Shown piece by piece: positions 23,501 through 35,239 of a DNA stretch of 64,000 nucleotides. The stretch comes from Anagrus nilaparvatae. Its lineage: Eukaryota; Arthropoda; Insecta; Hymenoptera; Mymaridae. Under the pieces are notes generated by a model, which made no database searches, was not told where the DNA came from, and saw only the letters and a program-made list of their open reading frames with translations. The first letter of the stretch is position 1; each line of letters starts with the position of its first letter. The translations under genes and the position numbers were made by a program. The stretch covers positions 57,380,501-57,444,500 of the forward strand of contig JAKSXM010000007.1 in the NCBI GenBank assembly GCA_022575985.1. The letters run 5' to 3'.

Positions 23501-25390
23501 GTCGGGCAATTTTTAAAAATATTTGAAATAAATTTTTGAAACGAATTAAAATATAAAATTTTTTTCATTTAAATAAAAAATTATCCATTTAGCAAGTCAA
23601 CCCTAAAGTTTTACTTCAGTTTTTGCAATGCAACACTTTTCTAATTAAAAAATTTTTCTAATTTACATGACTCGTTATTTTTATCTTAATTTTTATTAAA
23701 AAAATTGATTGCCAACAATTAATACTTTAATTAAATATCAAAAATAAAAGTCAATTATAATTTTCCAGTTTGATTGGTACCAATAAATAAAAAAAAATAT
23801 TCTCAATTAATCAATACACAATAAATTGTAAATTTTTTTCTATAATCGTCTCCAATAAAAACAGCAATAATATAAAAATTTCACATGAATCTCCATCATA
23901 AAAAATAATATTTTTTTTTTAAACAACATTTTCTTCCTACTGACACGAATACATAGAGAAAAAAAATGTCATTAAAAAAGAGGAAAAATTGTTTCATTTT
24001 ATAAATAAAACTCTTCGCAACAACCACATATAACACATAAAAAAGTAAAAAAAATCTTTTTTAGAGATAAAAAACATCTCTTTGGCTGTGTGTAGTATAA
24101 ATAAATGCAAAAAACGAAGAGGGATTATTATACCAACTCTTTTGCATGTCTAATGACACATATATAGACTTGAATTTTCTAAGTATAATCCAAAATTTTA
24201 CTTTTTTCAACTCTCTTGACAACGCTTTTTCTGTCATTTTTATGTAGAAAAATACATACTTTTATTCTAAAAAATATGGATTGTTAAAAAAATGGTAATA
24301 AACTATCAAGTATTGTTAACCTTATTGTTTTTTATTTTTCATGTTAATTTATGATGTAGAGTTGAACTTTATTTCAAGTATGGAGAAAAAATGTTACATT
24401 TTTTTAATTAAAAAATCTCTCTTTATTATACTGTATATATGTAAAAATTTTTTTAATAACCACTTTAAATTATTTTTAGGGAGGTGAGTGAGTCAAGAGT
24501 TTATGTGAAAGATTAACATTTTTTTAGCATTTAAATTACATTTTTTTTAATATTCTAGTTTAAATTATTTTTTTTATGTGCAAACAGAAAAAATTAATGT
24601 AATTTCAAAAAAAATAAAAAATTAAATCCTAAAGCTTTAGGATGTAAATGTCATTCGTTACTTGACACCGGATGTACTTTTTTACTTGATTCTTGGCATA
24701 GGTAAAAAAATATTCTAAATTTCTTACACCTCGACGAAAAAAATCAACTTTGGTATCGGAAACTTTTAAAAACAAGCAAATATTTAAAATAACTTTCAAG
24801 TTAATTTACATAATATGTGTGCATGTTTGAAATTGCATTCAATCATATTGTTAAGAAAGGTCAAGTGCAGAGGATAACTTGGCGTGGCATACTGACCGGG
24901 TTTATTGTTTTATTGTAAAATTGCATGCTTGCTAGACGTTTTTTATATTAATGACCAAGTTTTGCTCAATTTTTGGCAATGGCTAGTCAATTCATGGACA
25001 ATTTTTGTAATATAATGGCGTTAATTTACTGCCTTTCGATAAATGTTTAGTGATTTACATGAATGAACTTGTGAATAAAATAGGTTTTAAATGAATATTT
25101 AAATTTAGTACAAGTTTTTTGGAATATATTTAAAAAAAAAGACTTTAATTGTGATGTTTCTAAAAATTTTATAATTTTTGTAAATTTTGGTTCTAAATTG
25201 GTATTAATGAAAAAATTTTTTTTAAACGCATTATTAAATTTGAAACTAGAGCTGAGAAATTGTTGGGAAAATTTGAAGAGCAAGTATCTTAAGTATCCTC
25301 GTAAGTATCGTAATCTATGCCTTTTTAAGCTCAATATATGAAAAATATGTAAAAGGATTTTAATTAGCAAAGAAATTCAATTGATTTTTA
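20561..25390. other. Gene-free AT-rich DNA with repeat debris
   Basis: No coding sequence supported, including on the minus strand near 25047-25370 where an open frame has only AT-driven composition. The block 22440-22960 (GGGTTTTTCGGGCTGCTGAT, GAGGTTCAGCTCGTCAGC) is old repeat sequence sharing words with 17160-17440 and 43190-43260. A CG-rich patch TCGTTGTCGTCGTATCGTCG lies at about 22012-22031. An 18-bp perfect palindrome ATCCTAAAGCTTTAGGAT is at 24626-24643. Confidence 0.45.
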
Positions 25391-25502
25391 CAGTGCCGGA
25401 TTTTGGCTTGTGGGAACCTCTAGGCACCCAATATTAAAAAAATTTTGTGGGCTATAATACATAAGCCGTGCCTTCTGTTTTTTCATGGTAAATCCGGTAC
25501 TG
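25391..25502. mobile_element. hAT-like MITE, 112 bp
   Basis: Ends are CAGTGCCGGATTT and, read inwards from the right, CAGTACCGGATTT. CAGNG-type starts are typical of hAT transposons. Flanking 8-mers are GATTTTTA and AAATTTTA, consistent at most with a degraded 8-bp target duplication. No coding capacity. Confidence 0.6.
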
Positions 25503-27240
25503 AAATTTTAAGAATAAATTTTAATTTAATTAAAATAGTATATTTTTAGTTTATAGAGAACTTAGAAACTTTGTTTTGCTTTTTTCATAGTTTATGAAAT
25601 GAACAAAAAAAAAATAACAATGATAGGTAACAGCTCTAAAAATTAATTAAATGTCTTTTCTAAAATATTACAGAAGAGCGATAAAATCTAAAACATAAAT
25701 TATGAATTTCAAATTTCGTGCATCAAAATATTCAGTCATAGACTGTGATCCAAGGAAACTGCGCTCTTAAAAATTGTCAATTCTGCATAAAACTCATTAA
25801 ACTTGTCGCATTTACGTGAATATGTCATTAGATGATAAAATCTAAATAAAAGCTTATTCAAAGTTGTGAAAAACAAGTTGATGAGCTACTATTTATTTAT
25901 GGTATTATCAGATTTGCCACGTTGGGAAAACTTGATAGTCATATTCTCTGCAGTCAGAAAAATCTTTTAAAATCAATATTTCAATTTACTTCGTGTTGAC
26001 AGTCCTTAAAATCCTAATAAAAATCCATAATTTTTAAAAAAGCAGATGCATTAACTCCCACGATCATTTAGACATCTCAATATCCCATTCTACAAGTACC
26101 ATAACCTAAAAAATCAAATTACTTATGCGTCTAATAAAAACGAAATAATAAATTAAAAATAGTACTTTAAATGCACGGACACGTACACACACACACACTT
26201 ACATATTTATAAATACAATTATTATTAGAGTATAATAAAAAAAATATAATACGACTCTTAATTTAAAAGCAGGAAGTAACCCGTTCACATCATCATCATC
26301 ATCATAAAAAAGTAGACAAGTTATATCCGACTGTCATATTATAAATTTTATATTTTTCTTCAAAATTTTTCAATTTAAAAAAAATTCTTATTGACGAATG
26401 ATTGACCTTCTTATAATCGTTTTTGTAATTTCCTATCAGTAAATTACTTCAAGAAAATAATTTTTAGATAAGTTCAACGTACTAATAACATTTTTGTTAG
26501 CAAAAAGACTTTTCATTAAAATATTCATAAAAAAATTTTTCTTTTTATGCATACTTGAATATAAAAGTCAAGTAGTGTACTAGGTAGGTAGGTAGGTAGG
26601 TTGGCAATACTTGTGAGTACAGTGTTAGTTTACATCCTTGTTTTATGTTTTAATATGTTGGCTTGTCTAGTAGTTGATGATTTTTTTTTCTTCGTTACCT
26701 GTTGCAAAAAAACTGTTTTTTCTGTATTGATTTATGAGCTTTTGAGAAGGGTTTTGGCTAAGTGTGTGTGATTGGGTTTGGATTAGTTTTTTCAGTCAAG
26801 AAAGTTTGAGCTAGACTAGGATTTTTTAGTTTTAGAGAACCGTAAAAAAAGTTTTAATTGAGTTTTAATGAAATTCTTAAACGATTTTCAGTAAAGTTTA
26901 GAGGCCCTATTCAGCATGAACAGAGCTTTTTGCAAGCTTTTTTGTGTATTATTTGTTTTGTAGTTTGCCAAAAAATTTTATAAAATAAACTATTCAGTTT
27001 TTTTTACTGTAAAAAAAGAGAGCTTTCAGGCACCCCAAACAAAATTTCATGTGAAAAAATCTAACTTTTAATAATTTGAAGCAATTTTCACGTAATTAAA
27101 AAAAAGGTAATTAAAAAGGACTTTACTTGATATTTTCAATAAAAACTAAAAACCAAGCTAAAATATTAATGAAAATTTACATTAAAGCTTTTAAAAGCTT
27201 ACTAGCAAAGACACACAGACCAAAAAAAAACAAAAAAACA
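25503..27240. other. AT-rich DNA with microsatellites
   Basis: Contains an (AC)n run near 26184-26199, a (CAT)n run near 26289-26305 and (TAGG)5 at 26581-26600. TAGG is not the insect telomere unit TTAGG and the run is short, so I read it as a microsatellite. No gene supported. Confidence 0.5.
26581..26600. repeat. (TAGG)5 microsatellite
   Basis: Five perfect TAGG units followed by TTGG. Confidence 0.95.
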
Positions 27241-27246
27241 AAATTT

Positions 27247-27338
27247 ATGTACATCGAGTATCTTTTGGCGGCGCCGGTCTTTTATACACTCGTCGCGACA
27301 GCGCAAGATCAACTTTTAACACAGAAACATACAAGCAA
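27247..27338 (+). CDS. Doubtful short 5' exon, signal-peptide-like
   Basis: An ATG at 27247 opens MYIEYLLAAPVFYTLVATAQ and continues DQLLTQKHTS before a GTGAGT donor at 27339, with the stop codon lying inside the donor. The hydrophobic run LLAAPVFYTLVATA followed by small residues resembles a secretory signal with cleavage near ATA-QD. The segment TTTTGGCGGCGCCGGTC is strikingly GC-rich for this region. It could be the first coding exon of a secreted or membrane protein, an alternative first exon of the gene opened at 10448, or simply promoter sequence. No partner exon was found, so confidence is low. Confidence 0.25.
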
Positions 27339-27339
27339 G

Positions 27340-30120
27340 TGAGTTTCCCTTCAAAAAAAAAGAAAAAAAATTTTCATCCCAAATATAACGATATAACGAG
27401 AGTGTGTACTCGGGGAGAGAACGAGAGTAATGAAACTTCGTATCGTGTGTGTTTGTGTTTATTATTTAAGTGTTTGTGTGTAGTTTTTTTAAATGAAAAT
27501 TATATTTTTTTGGAATAAAAAATTTATTTTAATTAAATTATTTTGTGCTATTTTATTGATAAAAAGTGTGATTTGTTAATAATAAAAGCTTGCTAAGAAA
27601 AAAAGCCACCACGAGAAAATATTTTACTACCCCTTCGGTGTTAATAATATTGAGCATGCGCAGTTGAGCTTGCAAAAATATTTTTTTAGTATACAGTGAC
27701 AGTGAAAGTAAAAGCACGCCTTCGATTTCTCTAGATTTTAACGTGAAAATTTAGTTTTTTTATTTATTGGCTATTTAAGGGTGTGATTTTTTATACATTC
27801 AAAAGTGATTTTTGTGGGTGTGTGAATTTTTAACAAAAAATACTTAAATTTTGTTTTAACGATAGATGAGATGAGATGTGATGATTAAAATAATATATTT
27901 TTAATTTATTACTTAAAAAATTTTGATGATGATATCTGTGTTCCACTTAAAAAAAAAAAAAAGTTTCCAAGAAACACAATAAAATTTTGATTTATTTAAA
28001 GAATCGTCGCACATAAATTTAAAATTTTCTTAAAATAAAAAAAAATTTTTCTCAGATGACAAAATAACCAAAGAATTCCAAAAAAAAAACCGGTTGAGTA
28101 AAAAAAATATTTTTTTAATTTCGAACATGCGCATTAGATAAAAAAAACAAACAAAAATAATTTAACTTTGATAAAAAAAAAAAATACATGATAAAAAAAA
28201 GTGTACTATCGAGTATTTCTCCCTATTTAGAAGAGCAGTAGTAGTAGTAGTAGTAGTAAAAGTGCTACTTTCATTTTTCCCTGCTGGATAATAATCATCA
28301 TCAATCTTTTTATACTCCCTTTTATAATAATCGTCACAGATCTTCCCTCTAGCGTAAATAAAGTAGTAAACAAATAAACTCATTTTTTTTTTATAGAAAA
28401 TATGAAGAATTTTTGAAGAAGAAAAAGTGTTAGAAAAAAAAGTAACAATGAATTTTTCAAGGTAAGAAAAGTAAATAAAATAAGCTTAAAGTCCGAAGAA
28501 AAAAGTTTCTGTCTGAAAAGGTTTTATAAGAGACACGAGTATTTATAACAAAGAAAAAAGTCGATTAAATGGACTTGTAAGTTCAAATACCTTTTTTTCT
28601 AGTATAAAAAAGTAAATAAACTACTTTTCTTTATTTGGTACGTTTATTTTAAGAATTTCATTATTTTAGGATGGTTAAAATAGAATTTATTAATTAATCA
28701 TTGAATTTTTGACCTTAAAATTATGCTGCTCGATTGAATATTCATTGAATTTTCTTACGCATATTAACAAAAAATAAAGTTTAAATCTTCTTCATAAAAG
28801 GCAATTGTTAAATATCAAAAGCTTTTTGTCAATTAAACCTTTTCTTTATTATTAGAAAAAGCAGTGGGTACTTGAAAAAAAATTTGTAATCTAGGAAACA
28901 ATGTGGTTTTTTTGTCATTTTCATAATAATGTATTGTCTTTTTTTTTCAAGTAATAATTGATTTTTATTATTTTTTTTTTGGAGTTTACAAGGTTATATG
29001 CTATGTGATCAAGGTTAGGTTTACTTTTTTTATTTAGTTTCGAAAGTAAAAGTTTCTTATTTTTTAGGGTGGTTTTATATCAAAGATTTAATAAAATCTT
29101 GTTGCTGTGTAATCTTGATATACTAGACTTTTTTAGAAGATTTAGGGTGTATTAAAAGATTATTTGGTATAGTTATATAAGTTTCATTTGAATCATAAAT
29201 CATTTATTAACTATCAATTATGGGATATTAGCAACGGGGTAAGAAGTTTCAAGTTTAGTCATATCCGATCTTATAAGACGGTATCATTTGGTTTGGTAAA
29301 AATTTGTGCAAAATTAAGATAGATCATAAAATCCTGATCAATTATTGGTCAGATCGAATCAGAGGTGAATTTTTTTTATCTAAGTAATTGTAAAAAGTTT
29401 GATAAGGTAATATAAATATCTATTCTGCAGTTAAAATATACGCTTTAAAAAAATAATTAATTTCTTTGTACCATTACAGATTAATAAGAATATAATCGAG
29501 AGATTATTACAATAAATATCGTATATTATAATAAAGTTTTTATTTATACACATGCGTATTTATATTAATACGTATATAATATTTATATATTAATATAAGT
29601 ATAATTTAGGGGTATGCGGTCCTGGATTTTTTCGGGTCGGTTCGGGTCGAAGGTACAGTTTTTTCGTCTTAAATTTCCCTGGCATTATGATTACATGAAC
29701 CTTATACCGGGAATTTTCGTTCACGCTTAAAAAAGATGAAAAATAGTCAAAAAAAGCTTTACTAGAAAAAAATTATAATTTTTATTTCCTATAAGTAATT
29801 ATTTATTTTTTCATGTAAATTAAACAAGGAAATAAATAATTTGCACTCATTTTAACATTTATACTTAGTATATTTACTGTTTTAAATTTGTCATTTTCTT
29901 AAAAAATAGTAATTGATCCCAATTTATATTTTTACAAAAATAATAACACAGGCACACAAACAAAAAGTCATGTACCAGAGGGTAGAACACCTGGTATAGG
30001 GGGGTTTTTGGTGGTGCTAAAACCGAATATGGCTATAGAAATGCAATAAAACTAGCCAATTCCCCCTCAGCGCCCCCATATGTCCGGGATATGTCCCCCC
30101 AAAGATTTGAACAACTTTTT
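27340..30120. other. AT-rich DNA with a possible promoter element
   Basis: GCATGCGCA at 27654-27662 matches the half-palindromic core of an NRF-1/Ewg-type site, and a second CATGCGCA lies near 28127-28134. (TAG)n occurs at 28236-28257. Near 29610-29720 there is GC-richer repeat-like sequence (TTTCGGGTCGGTTCGGGTC). No coding region could be supported. Confidence 0.4.
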
Positions 30121-30149
30121 GTTTTCGAAAAATGAAAATTGAACTTTAT

Positions 30150-30420
30150 ACTCATGTTTTTTGGGACGCTGTTAACAAATATGGATATAAAAAATGTTTT
30201 CAACCAACGTTTGACCCTTTAGATAGTCCCAGTGCCCCCATTCATACCCCCCCCCCAAACGGCTTAAAAATATTTTTCTTTAGAAAATTAAAAGTCAAAG
30301 TGCATTCTTATTTTTTTTGGACGGTGAAACCATAAATGAATATAAAAAATGTTTTGTACGAACGTTTGGCCCTGTAGACCACCCGAGTGCCCCCATGCAT
30401 CCCCCCAAAACGAGATATAA
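30150..30420. repeat. ~165-bp G/C-run repeat, tandem copies
   Basis: Two units each run through ATATAAAAAATGTTTT, a (T)GGCCCT-like word, AGTGCCCCCAT, CATCCCCCC and AAAAATTTTT/AAAATTAAAA. Further units of the same family occur at about 33485-33760 (two), 34330-34440, and in opposite orientation at about 36548-36745. The family has no coding capacity and is probably part of a larger decayed element. Confidence 0.7.
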
Positions 30421-30965
30421 AAATTTTTATTTCCTACATTAAATAACAGCGGTGTGATCAAAATCTGCTCATCAATTTATTCGTATTTTGATTGGTCGCG
30501 TTGATTTTGTTATGTGCATGATATGATTCATATTTTTTATTGAGAGCTAGCGGTGAAAGATACAAGAAGTTCTTCGGTCAAATACGCTCGCGTGTTATTT
30601 AATTTTTAAATTAATTTATTAATTAATTAATTATTATCTTTTAAATTAATTGATTATTAATAAAATTTGGTGTATTTATAATTATAATTAAATAATGAAA
30701 TATATTCAAAAATAGGGAAATAAGTAAGAAATACAATACATTCTCATTTTATTATAAAAACTTCTAAAAATTTCGTCATCCATTTTATCAATATTGGTCT
30801 ATTCATTGATGATCTGCAGTATCATTGTATAAAAATTGCTAAGACAATCTTAAATGCGAGCTTAAATGTAAATTTTTTAATTTATTATAATTTAAAAATA
30901 ATTATAAATTTTAATGAAAAATGTTTAAACTAATAGAAAATTAATTATATTTGTAGATGCAATAC

Positions 30966-31310
30966 ATAACATATGAAAATTCATTCGAGTATTTCGTCAT
31001 CCTATTATAAAATTTCGCTGTCCAGGACAAAAGAAAAATTTATTTCGAGGGATGAAAAGGATTTTGGCCCGAGGTGCGTAGCACCGAGGGTCAGTAATCA
31101 ATATTCACATTCAGATGCAATATTAAATATTTTTTTCTTGAGATAAATTTTGAAATTAAAAATATATATTGGTTTTTATATAAATGATAATATATGAAAA
31201 CTCATTGCAGTATTTCGTCATCCAATTTTAAAATTTCGCCGTCCAGGACAAAAGAATATTTATTTTGAGGGATAATAATCAGTATTTGCATTCAGATGCG
31301 ATATTAAATA
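30966..31310. repeat. ~220-bp tandem duplication
   Basis: Two copies share GAGTATTTCGTCATCC-type sequence, AAAATTTCGC(T/C)GTCCAGG, GACAAAAGAA, GAGGGAT and CATTCAGATGC(A/G)ATATTAA. The first copy also carries GAGGTGCGTAGCACCGAGG, a compact hairpin. The second copy is interrupted by the insertion of the hairpin-ended element that follows. Confidence 0.75.
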
Positions 31311-31313
31311 TTG

Positions 31314-33045
31314 GTTCCTCAATGAAGAACCATTGTGATAGGTCTAATTTCGATTTTTGATTTTTTGGCATATAAGCACGTTTTGAGACCCCAGGAAGCT
31401 AAAAAACCGGTTTTTAAAAAAAGTATGTGTGTGTGTGTGTGCGTGTGTGTGCGTGTGTGTGTGTATGTAATTGGTGATATTTCACGAACATTATGGAGTT
31501 AAGACCTAATTTTTTTTTCAAAAATTTTTTCATCAAAAAATCTCAAACTACTTTTTTTTTTTTAATTTGGATGTAATACCTCATTTCTTTCTACGAAAGT
31601 ACTTATATTTGAAAGTATAGTTTTTACTCTATATCTCGAATCTGATACTTAATTTTTTGAAAATTTTTTTCACAAAAAAATACAAAAAACACCAATTTTT
31701 TTTTTCTTTTTGGACATAGAACCTAATTTATTTCTATGAAAGTACTAATTGTAGAAAGTTTGTTTATAGTCATTTTTTGGTTCTGATACCAAATTTTTTC
31801 AAAAATTCTTTCTCAAAATTAAAAAAACAAAAAAATTAAAAAACTTGATATATTTTTTTTTTTTTTGGTGTAATACCTCATTTAAGGTTGATTTATCGTC
31901 ACAAAAATTTGACGGTATACGGCCGGTCATTTTTCGTTGGAGGTAAAATAAAAAAAAAATTGCGACAACGTAGCATAATGTTTGTAGGGCGCGTTTCTTA
32001 TTTACATGATTATTATTATAATATTATGCATGTATTTTAAACAGCGACGTTGTCGCCTTAAAATTTTTATCGGTTTTTTATTTTTTCTAATTAAAATATC
32101 TTTTATACGAAAACCACAATTTATTTAAAAATCGAATACTAGTTTTTTCAATTATTAATTTACGTGGTGCTATTTTTTTTTTTAAATCCATCGTTTAGTT
32201 TTGATATTGACATAACATAAAAATCTCAAACCCCTGATTTTTGACTCAGCTCCTATGCTTGCAATGTATAAGGACTCAACTTTGGAGCTTTGTATCTCCT
32301 AAATGAAAACCACAATTTTCTTAAAAATTTTTTTTGATGTGTTTTATTATAATACGAAGCCCCTATAAAAATTATATCGATTTCTATCGTGATCAAAATA
32401 CAGAGTAATCAACCTTAATTCCATGAAAGTACTAATATCTGAAAATATTGCAACCGGTGATGTTTCACAACCGTTATGAAATTAAGACCTAATTTTTTTT
32501 TCAAACATTTTTTCACCAAAAAAGCTCTAGGTACTTTTTTTTTTTTTAATTTGGATGTAATACCTCATTTATTTCCACGAAAGTACTTATATTTGAAAGT
32601 ACGATTTTTACTCGATATCTCGAATCTGATTACTAATTTTTTGAAAATTTTTTTTACAAAATTTTCGTCACAAAAAAATAAAAAAAATTTTTTTCTCTTT
32701 AGACCTAGTACCTAATTTATTTCTATTAAAGTACTAGTTTTAGAAAGTTCGTTTATAGTAACTTTTTGGATCTGATATCGAATTTTTTCAAAATTTTTTT
32801 CTCAAAATTAAAAAAACAAAAAAATTAAAAAAACTGCAATATTTTTTTTTTTAGTGTAATACCTCATATAATTCCATGAAAGTACTAATATCTGAAAATA
32901 TTGTAACCGGTGATATTTCACAACTATTATGGAATTAAGAGAGAAATGTATGTATGATTGCACAGTTGTAAACGGTGATATCAGTGGCATATTAATGTAT
33001 TAAGCTCATTGATTTAGGAACCTTAGTGCCAGCTAGTTGGCAGGG
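31314..33045 (+). mobile_element. Hairpin-ended repeat element, copy A (with a nested insertion)
   Basis: Left end GGTTCCTCAATGAAGAACC is a hairpin. Then come CATATAAGCACGTTTTGAGA, AAAAAACCGGTTTTTAAAAA and a (GT)n run, followed by alternating ~154-bp units opening GATGTAATACCTCATTT and ACCTAATTTATTTCTAT. The right end GGAACCTTAGTGCCAGCTAG continues TTGGCAGGGTA, a second hairpin (TGCCA/TGGCA). The copy sits in a T-run: the unoccupied site (ATATTAAATATTTTTTTCTT, 31119-31138) is present in the neighbouring duplicate. A 529-bp TTAA element is nested inside it. No transposase was seen. Confidence 0.8.
31886..32414. mobile_element. TTAA-flanked insertion, 529 bp
   Basis: It begins GGTTGATTTATCG and ends CAGAGTAATCAACC, giving an 8-bp terminal inverted repeat GGTTGATT. 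TTAA stands at 31882-31885 and again at 32415-32418. The host sequence reads ATACCTCATTTAATTCCATG uninterrupted in another repeat copy near 39702, so a single TTAA was duplicated on insertion. That supports a piggyBac-like mechanism. Not coding. A relative of its right part lies at about 37235-37547. Confidence 0.85.
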
Positions 33046-33764
33046 TATTTTTTTCTTGAGGTAAATTTCTATCTCCAAAAAACTCATGTGACATAATTTT
33101 TCGTCTAATTTATTCGTGTTGTGATTGGTTGCGCTGATTATTTCATTATTTATTTCATTAGTTCTAATTTTTATTATCTTTTAAAATACTTAATTATTAA
33201 TAAAATTGTGTGTAAAAAATACGGAAATAAGAAATACAATAATTATTTTATATACAATCTCCTAAACATTTCGTCATCTTTATCTAATTGGTCATTTCAT
33301 TATTGCGAGATAAATTTTGAAAATAAAAATAATAATGGTTTATTAAAATTATGAAAAAAGTTCATTATTTGAAATTGAAATCTCACAGTATTTTTTGTAT
33401 TTATTTATGAATTAAACCACAGTTTTATTTCGATTAAATATGAAATATGATCTGTTTTATTTCGATTAAATATGAAATATGATCTGAGGGGTGTTTTTTG
33501 AGACGCTGAAACCAAAGATGAATATAAAAAATATGTTTAACCAATGCTTTGCCCTCTATACAACCCCAGTGCCCACATTCATCCCCCCAAACTGGTTAAA
33601 AATATTTTTTTCGAAAAATTAAAATTCAATGCGTATTCTTATGTTTTTTTGAGACGCTAAAACCAAAGATGAACATAAAAAATGTTTTAAACCAATTCTT
33701 GGCCCTCTAGACCACCCCAGTATCCCCATTCACCCCCCCCCCCCAAACGAGTTAAAAATATTAA

Positions 33765-34261
33765 CATGGAACATGTTCATTGGATGGGGTATTTGAAAAA
33801 TTCCAGCCCGGCAGGGGGGGGTGAAAAAGTGACGTTTTTAGGGGGGGGGGGTGAAAGGACTTAGAATATTTTCGATTTAGGGACCTATGGTGCAGAATTC
33901 CCGAAAGACATAAGACATAAGAAGGTGCAAAAGTCGTAGCAAAAGTACCTAGGAACCTTTGGTGCATAATTACCTAGGGACCATTGGTGTAGAAGTCCCT
34001 AGGGAGTTTTGGTGCAGAAGTACCTAGGGGCCATTGGTGCAGAATTTTGAAAGAATTTACTGTAAAATTTAATAAAAAATAAATTCATATTATTTAATAA
34101 ACATTAATAATTTGAAAATTTAATTAATTTTGTTCACTTTGATGTCTAAGCAGCATGATTTCTATAATAAAAATTTAAAAATAAATATTTGGATATAAAT
34201 ATTTATATTATGAACACAATAGATACTTTATTATCAGTGTTATAAGTGAACATGTTCCATG
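33765..34261. mobile_element. MITE with CATGGAACATGTTCA termini, 497 bp
   Basis: The 15-bp terminal repeat CATGGAACATGTTCA is present at 33765-33779 and inverted at 34247-34261. The repeat is itself close to palindromic (GGAACATGTTCC). The interior has G-runs (up to ten G) and about four copies of a ~32-bp unit (ACCTAGGGACCATTGGTG-like, about 33945-34047). The segment 17481-17650 is a truncated relative. No clear target duplication was found. Confidence 0.75.
33945..34047. repeat. ~32-bp minisatellite inside the MITE
   Basis: Units repeat ACCTAGG(A/G)NCC(A/T)TTGGTG(C/T)AGAA about four times with several differences each. Confidence 0.7.
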
Positions 34262-34495
34262 CTCGTTGGTTGTGTAGTTACACAAACTGGTTATAAACTT
34301 TTTTATTAGGAAAATTAAAACTCAATATGTATTCTTATTCTTTTTGAGACGCTAAAACCAAAGATGTATATAAAAAAAGGTTTTTAACCAATGCTTGGCC
34401 CTCTAGACCACCACAGTTCCCCCATTCATCCCCCAAAATTGGTTGACTTAAACCTCTTTGCATGACGAGTCTCTTTTTGCATGCATTAATTTTTT

Positions 34496-35227
34496 GCAGT
34501 GATAGGTCAAATTTCGATTTTTGATTTTTTGGCATATAAGCACGTTTTAAGACCCCAGGAAGCTAAAAAACCGGTTTTTAAAAAAAGTTAAGCATTATGG
34601 AGTTAAGACCTAATTTTTTTTTCAAAAATTTTTTCATCTAAAAATCTTAAACTATTTTTTTTTTTTTTAATTTGGATGTAATACCTCATTTATTTCCACG
34701 AAAGTATACTTATATTTGAAAGTACGATTTTTACTCCATATCTCGAATGTGATAATTAATTTTTTGAAAATTTTTTTTCCAAAATTTTCGTCACAAAAAA
34801 ATACAAAAAATACAAAATTTTTTTTCTCTTACGACGTAGTACCTAATTTATTTCTATGAGAGTACTAGTTTTAGAAAGTTTGTTTATAGTCATTTTTTGG
34901 ATCTGATACCGAATTTTTGCAAAAGTTTTTCTCATAATTAAAAAAACATTTTAAAAACTGCAATATTTTTTTTGTTTCTGGATGTAATACTTCATACAGT
35001 TCCATGAAAGTACTTATATTTGATAATATGGTTTTTACTCGATATCTCGAATCTGATTATTAATTTTTTGAAAATTAGTTCCAAAATTTTCGATCAATAA
35101 AAAAATACTTTTAAAAGTTAATAGAAATGTATGTATGATTGCATGCTTGTAATCGGTTATATCTGTGGCATATTGAAGTATTAAGCTCATTGTTTGAGGA
35201 ACCTTAGTGCCAGCTAGTTGGCAGGGT
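34496..35227 (+). mobile_element. Hairpin-ended repeat element, copy B (left end truncated)
   Basis: Starts inside the left region (GTGATAGGTCAAATTTCG), lacks the GGTTCCTC hairpin and the (GT)n run, keeps three to four ~154-bp internal units, and ends with GAGGAACCTTAGTGCCAGCT and TTGGCAGGGTA. Confidence 0.75.
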
Positions 35228-35239
35228 ATTTTTTAATTT

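Noticed and set aside
25047..25370. 107-codon open frame on the minus strand
   Set aside because: Composition follows local AT content, with no recognisable domain, splice context or neighbour support.
26581..26600. Interstitial telomere repeat
   Set aside because: The unit is TAGG with only five copies; the insect telomere unit is TTAGG.
28162..28383. 73-codon minus-strand frame
   Set aside because: The T-rich peptide run is a translation of the (TAG)n microsatellite.
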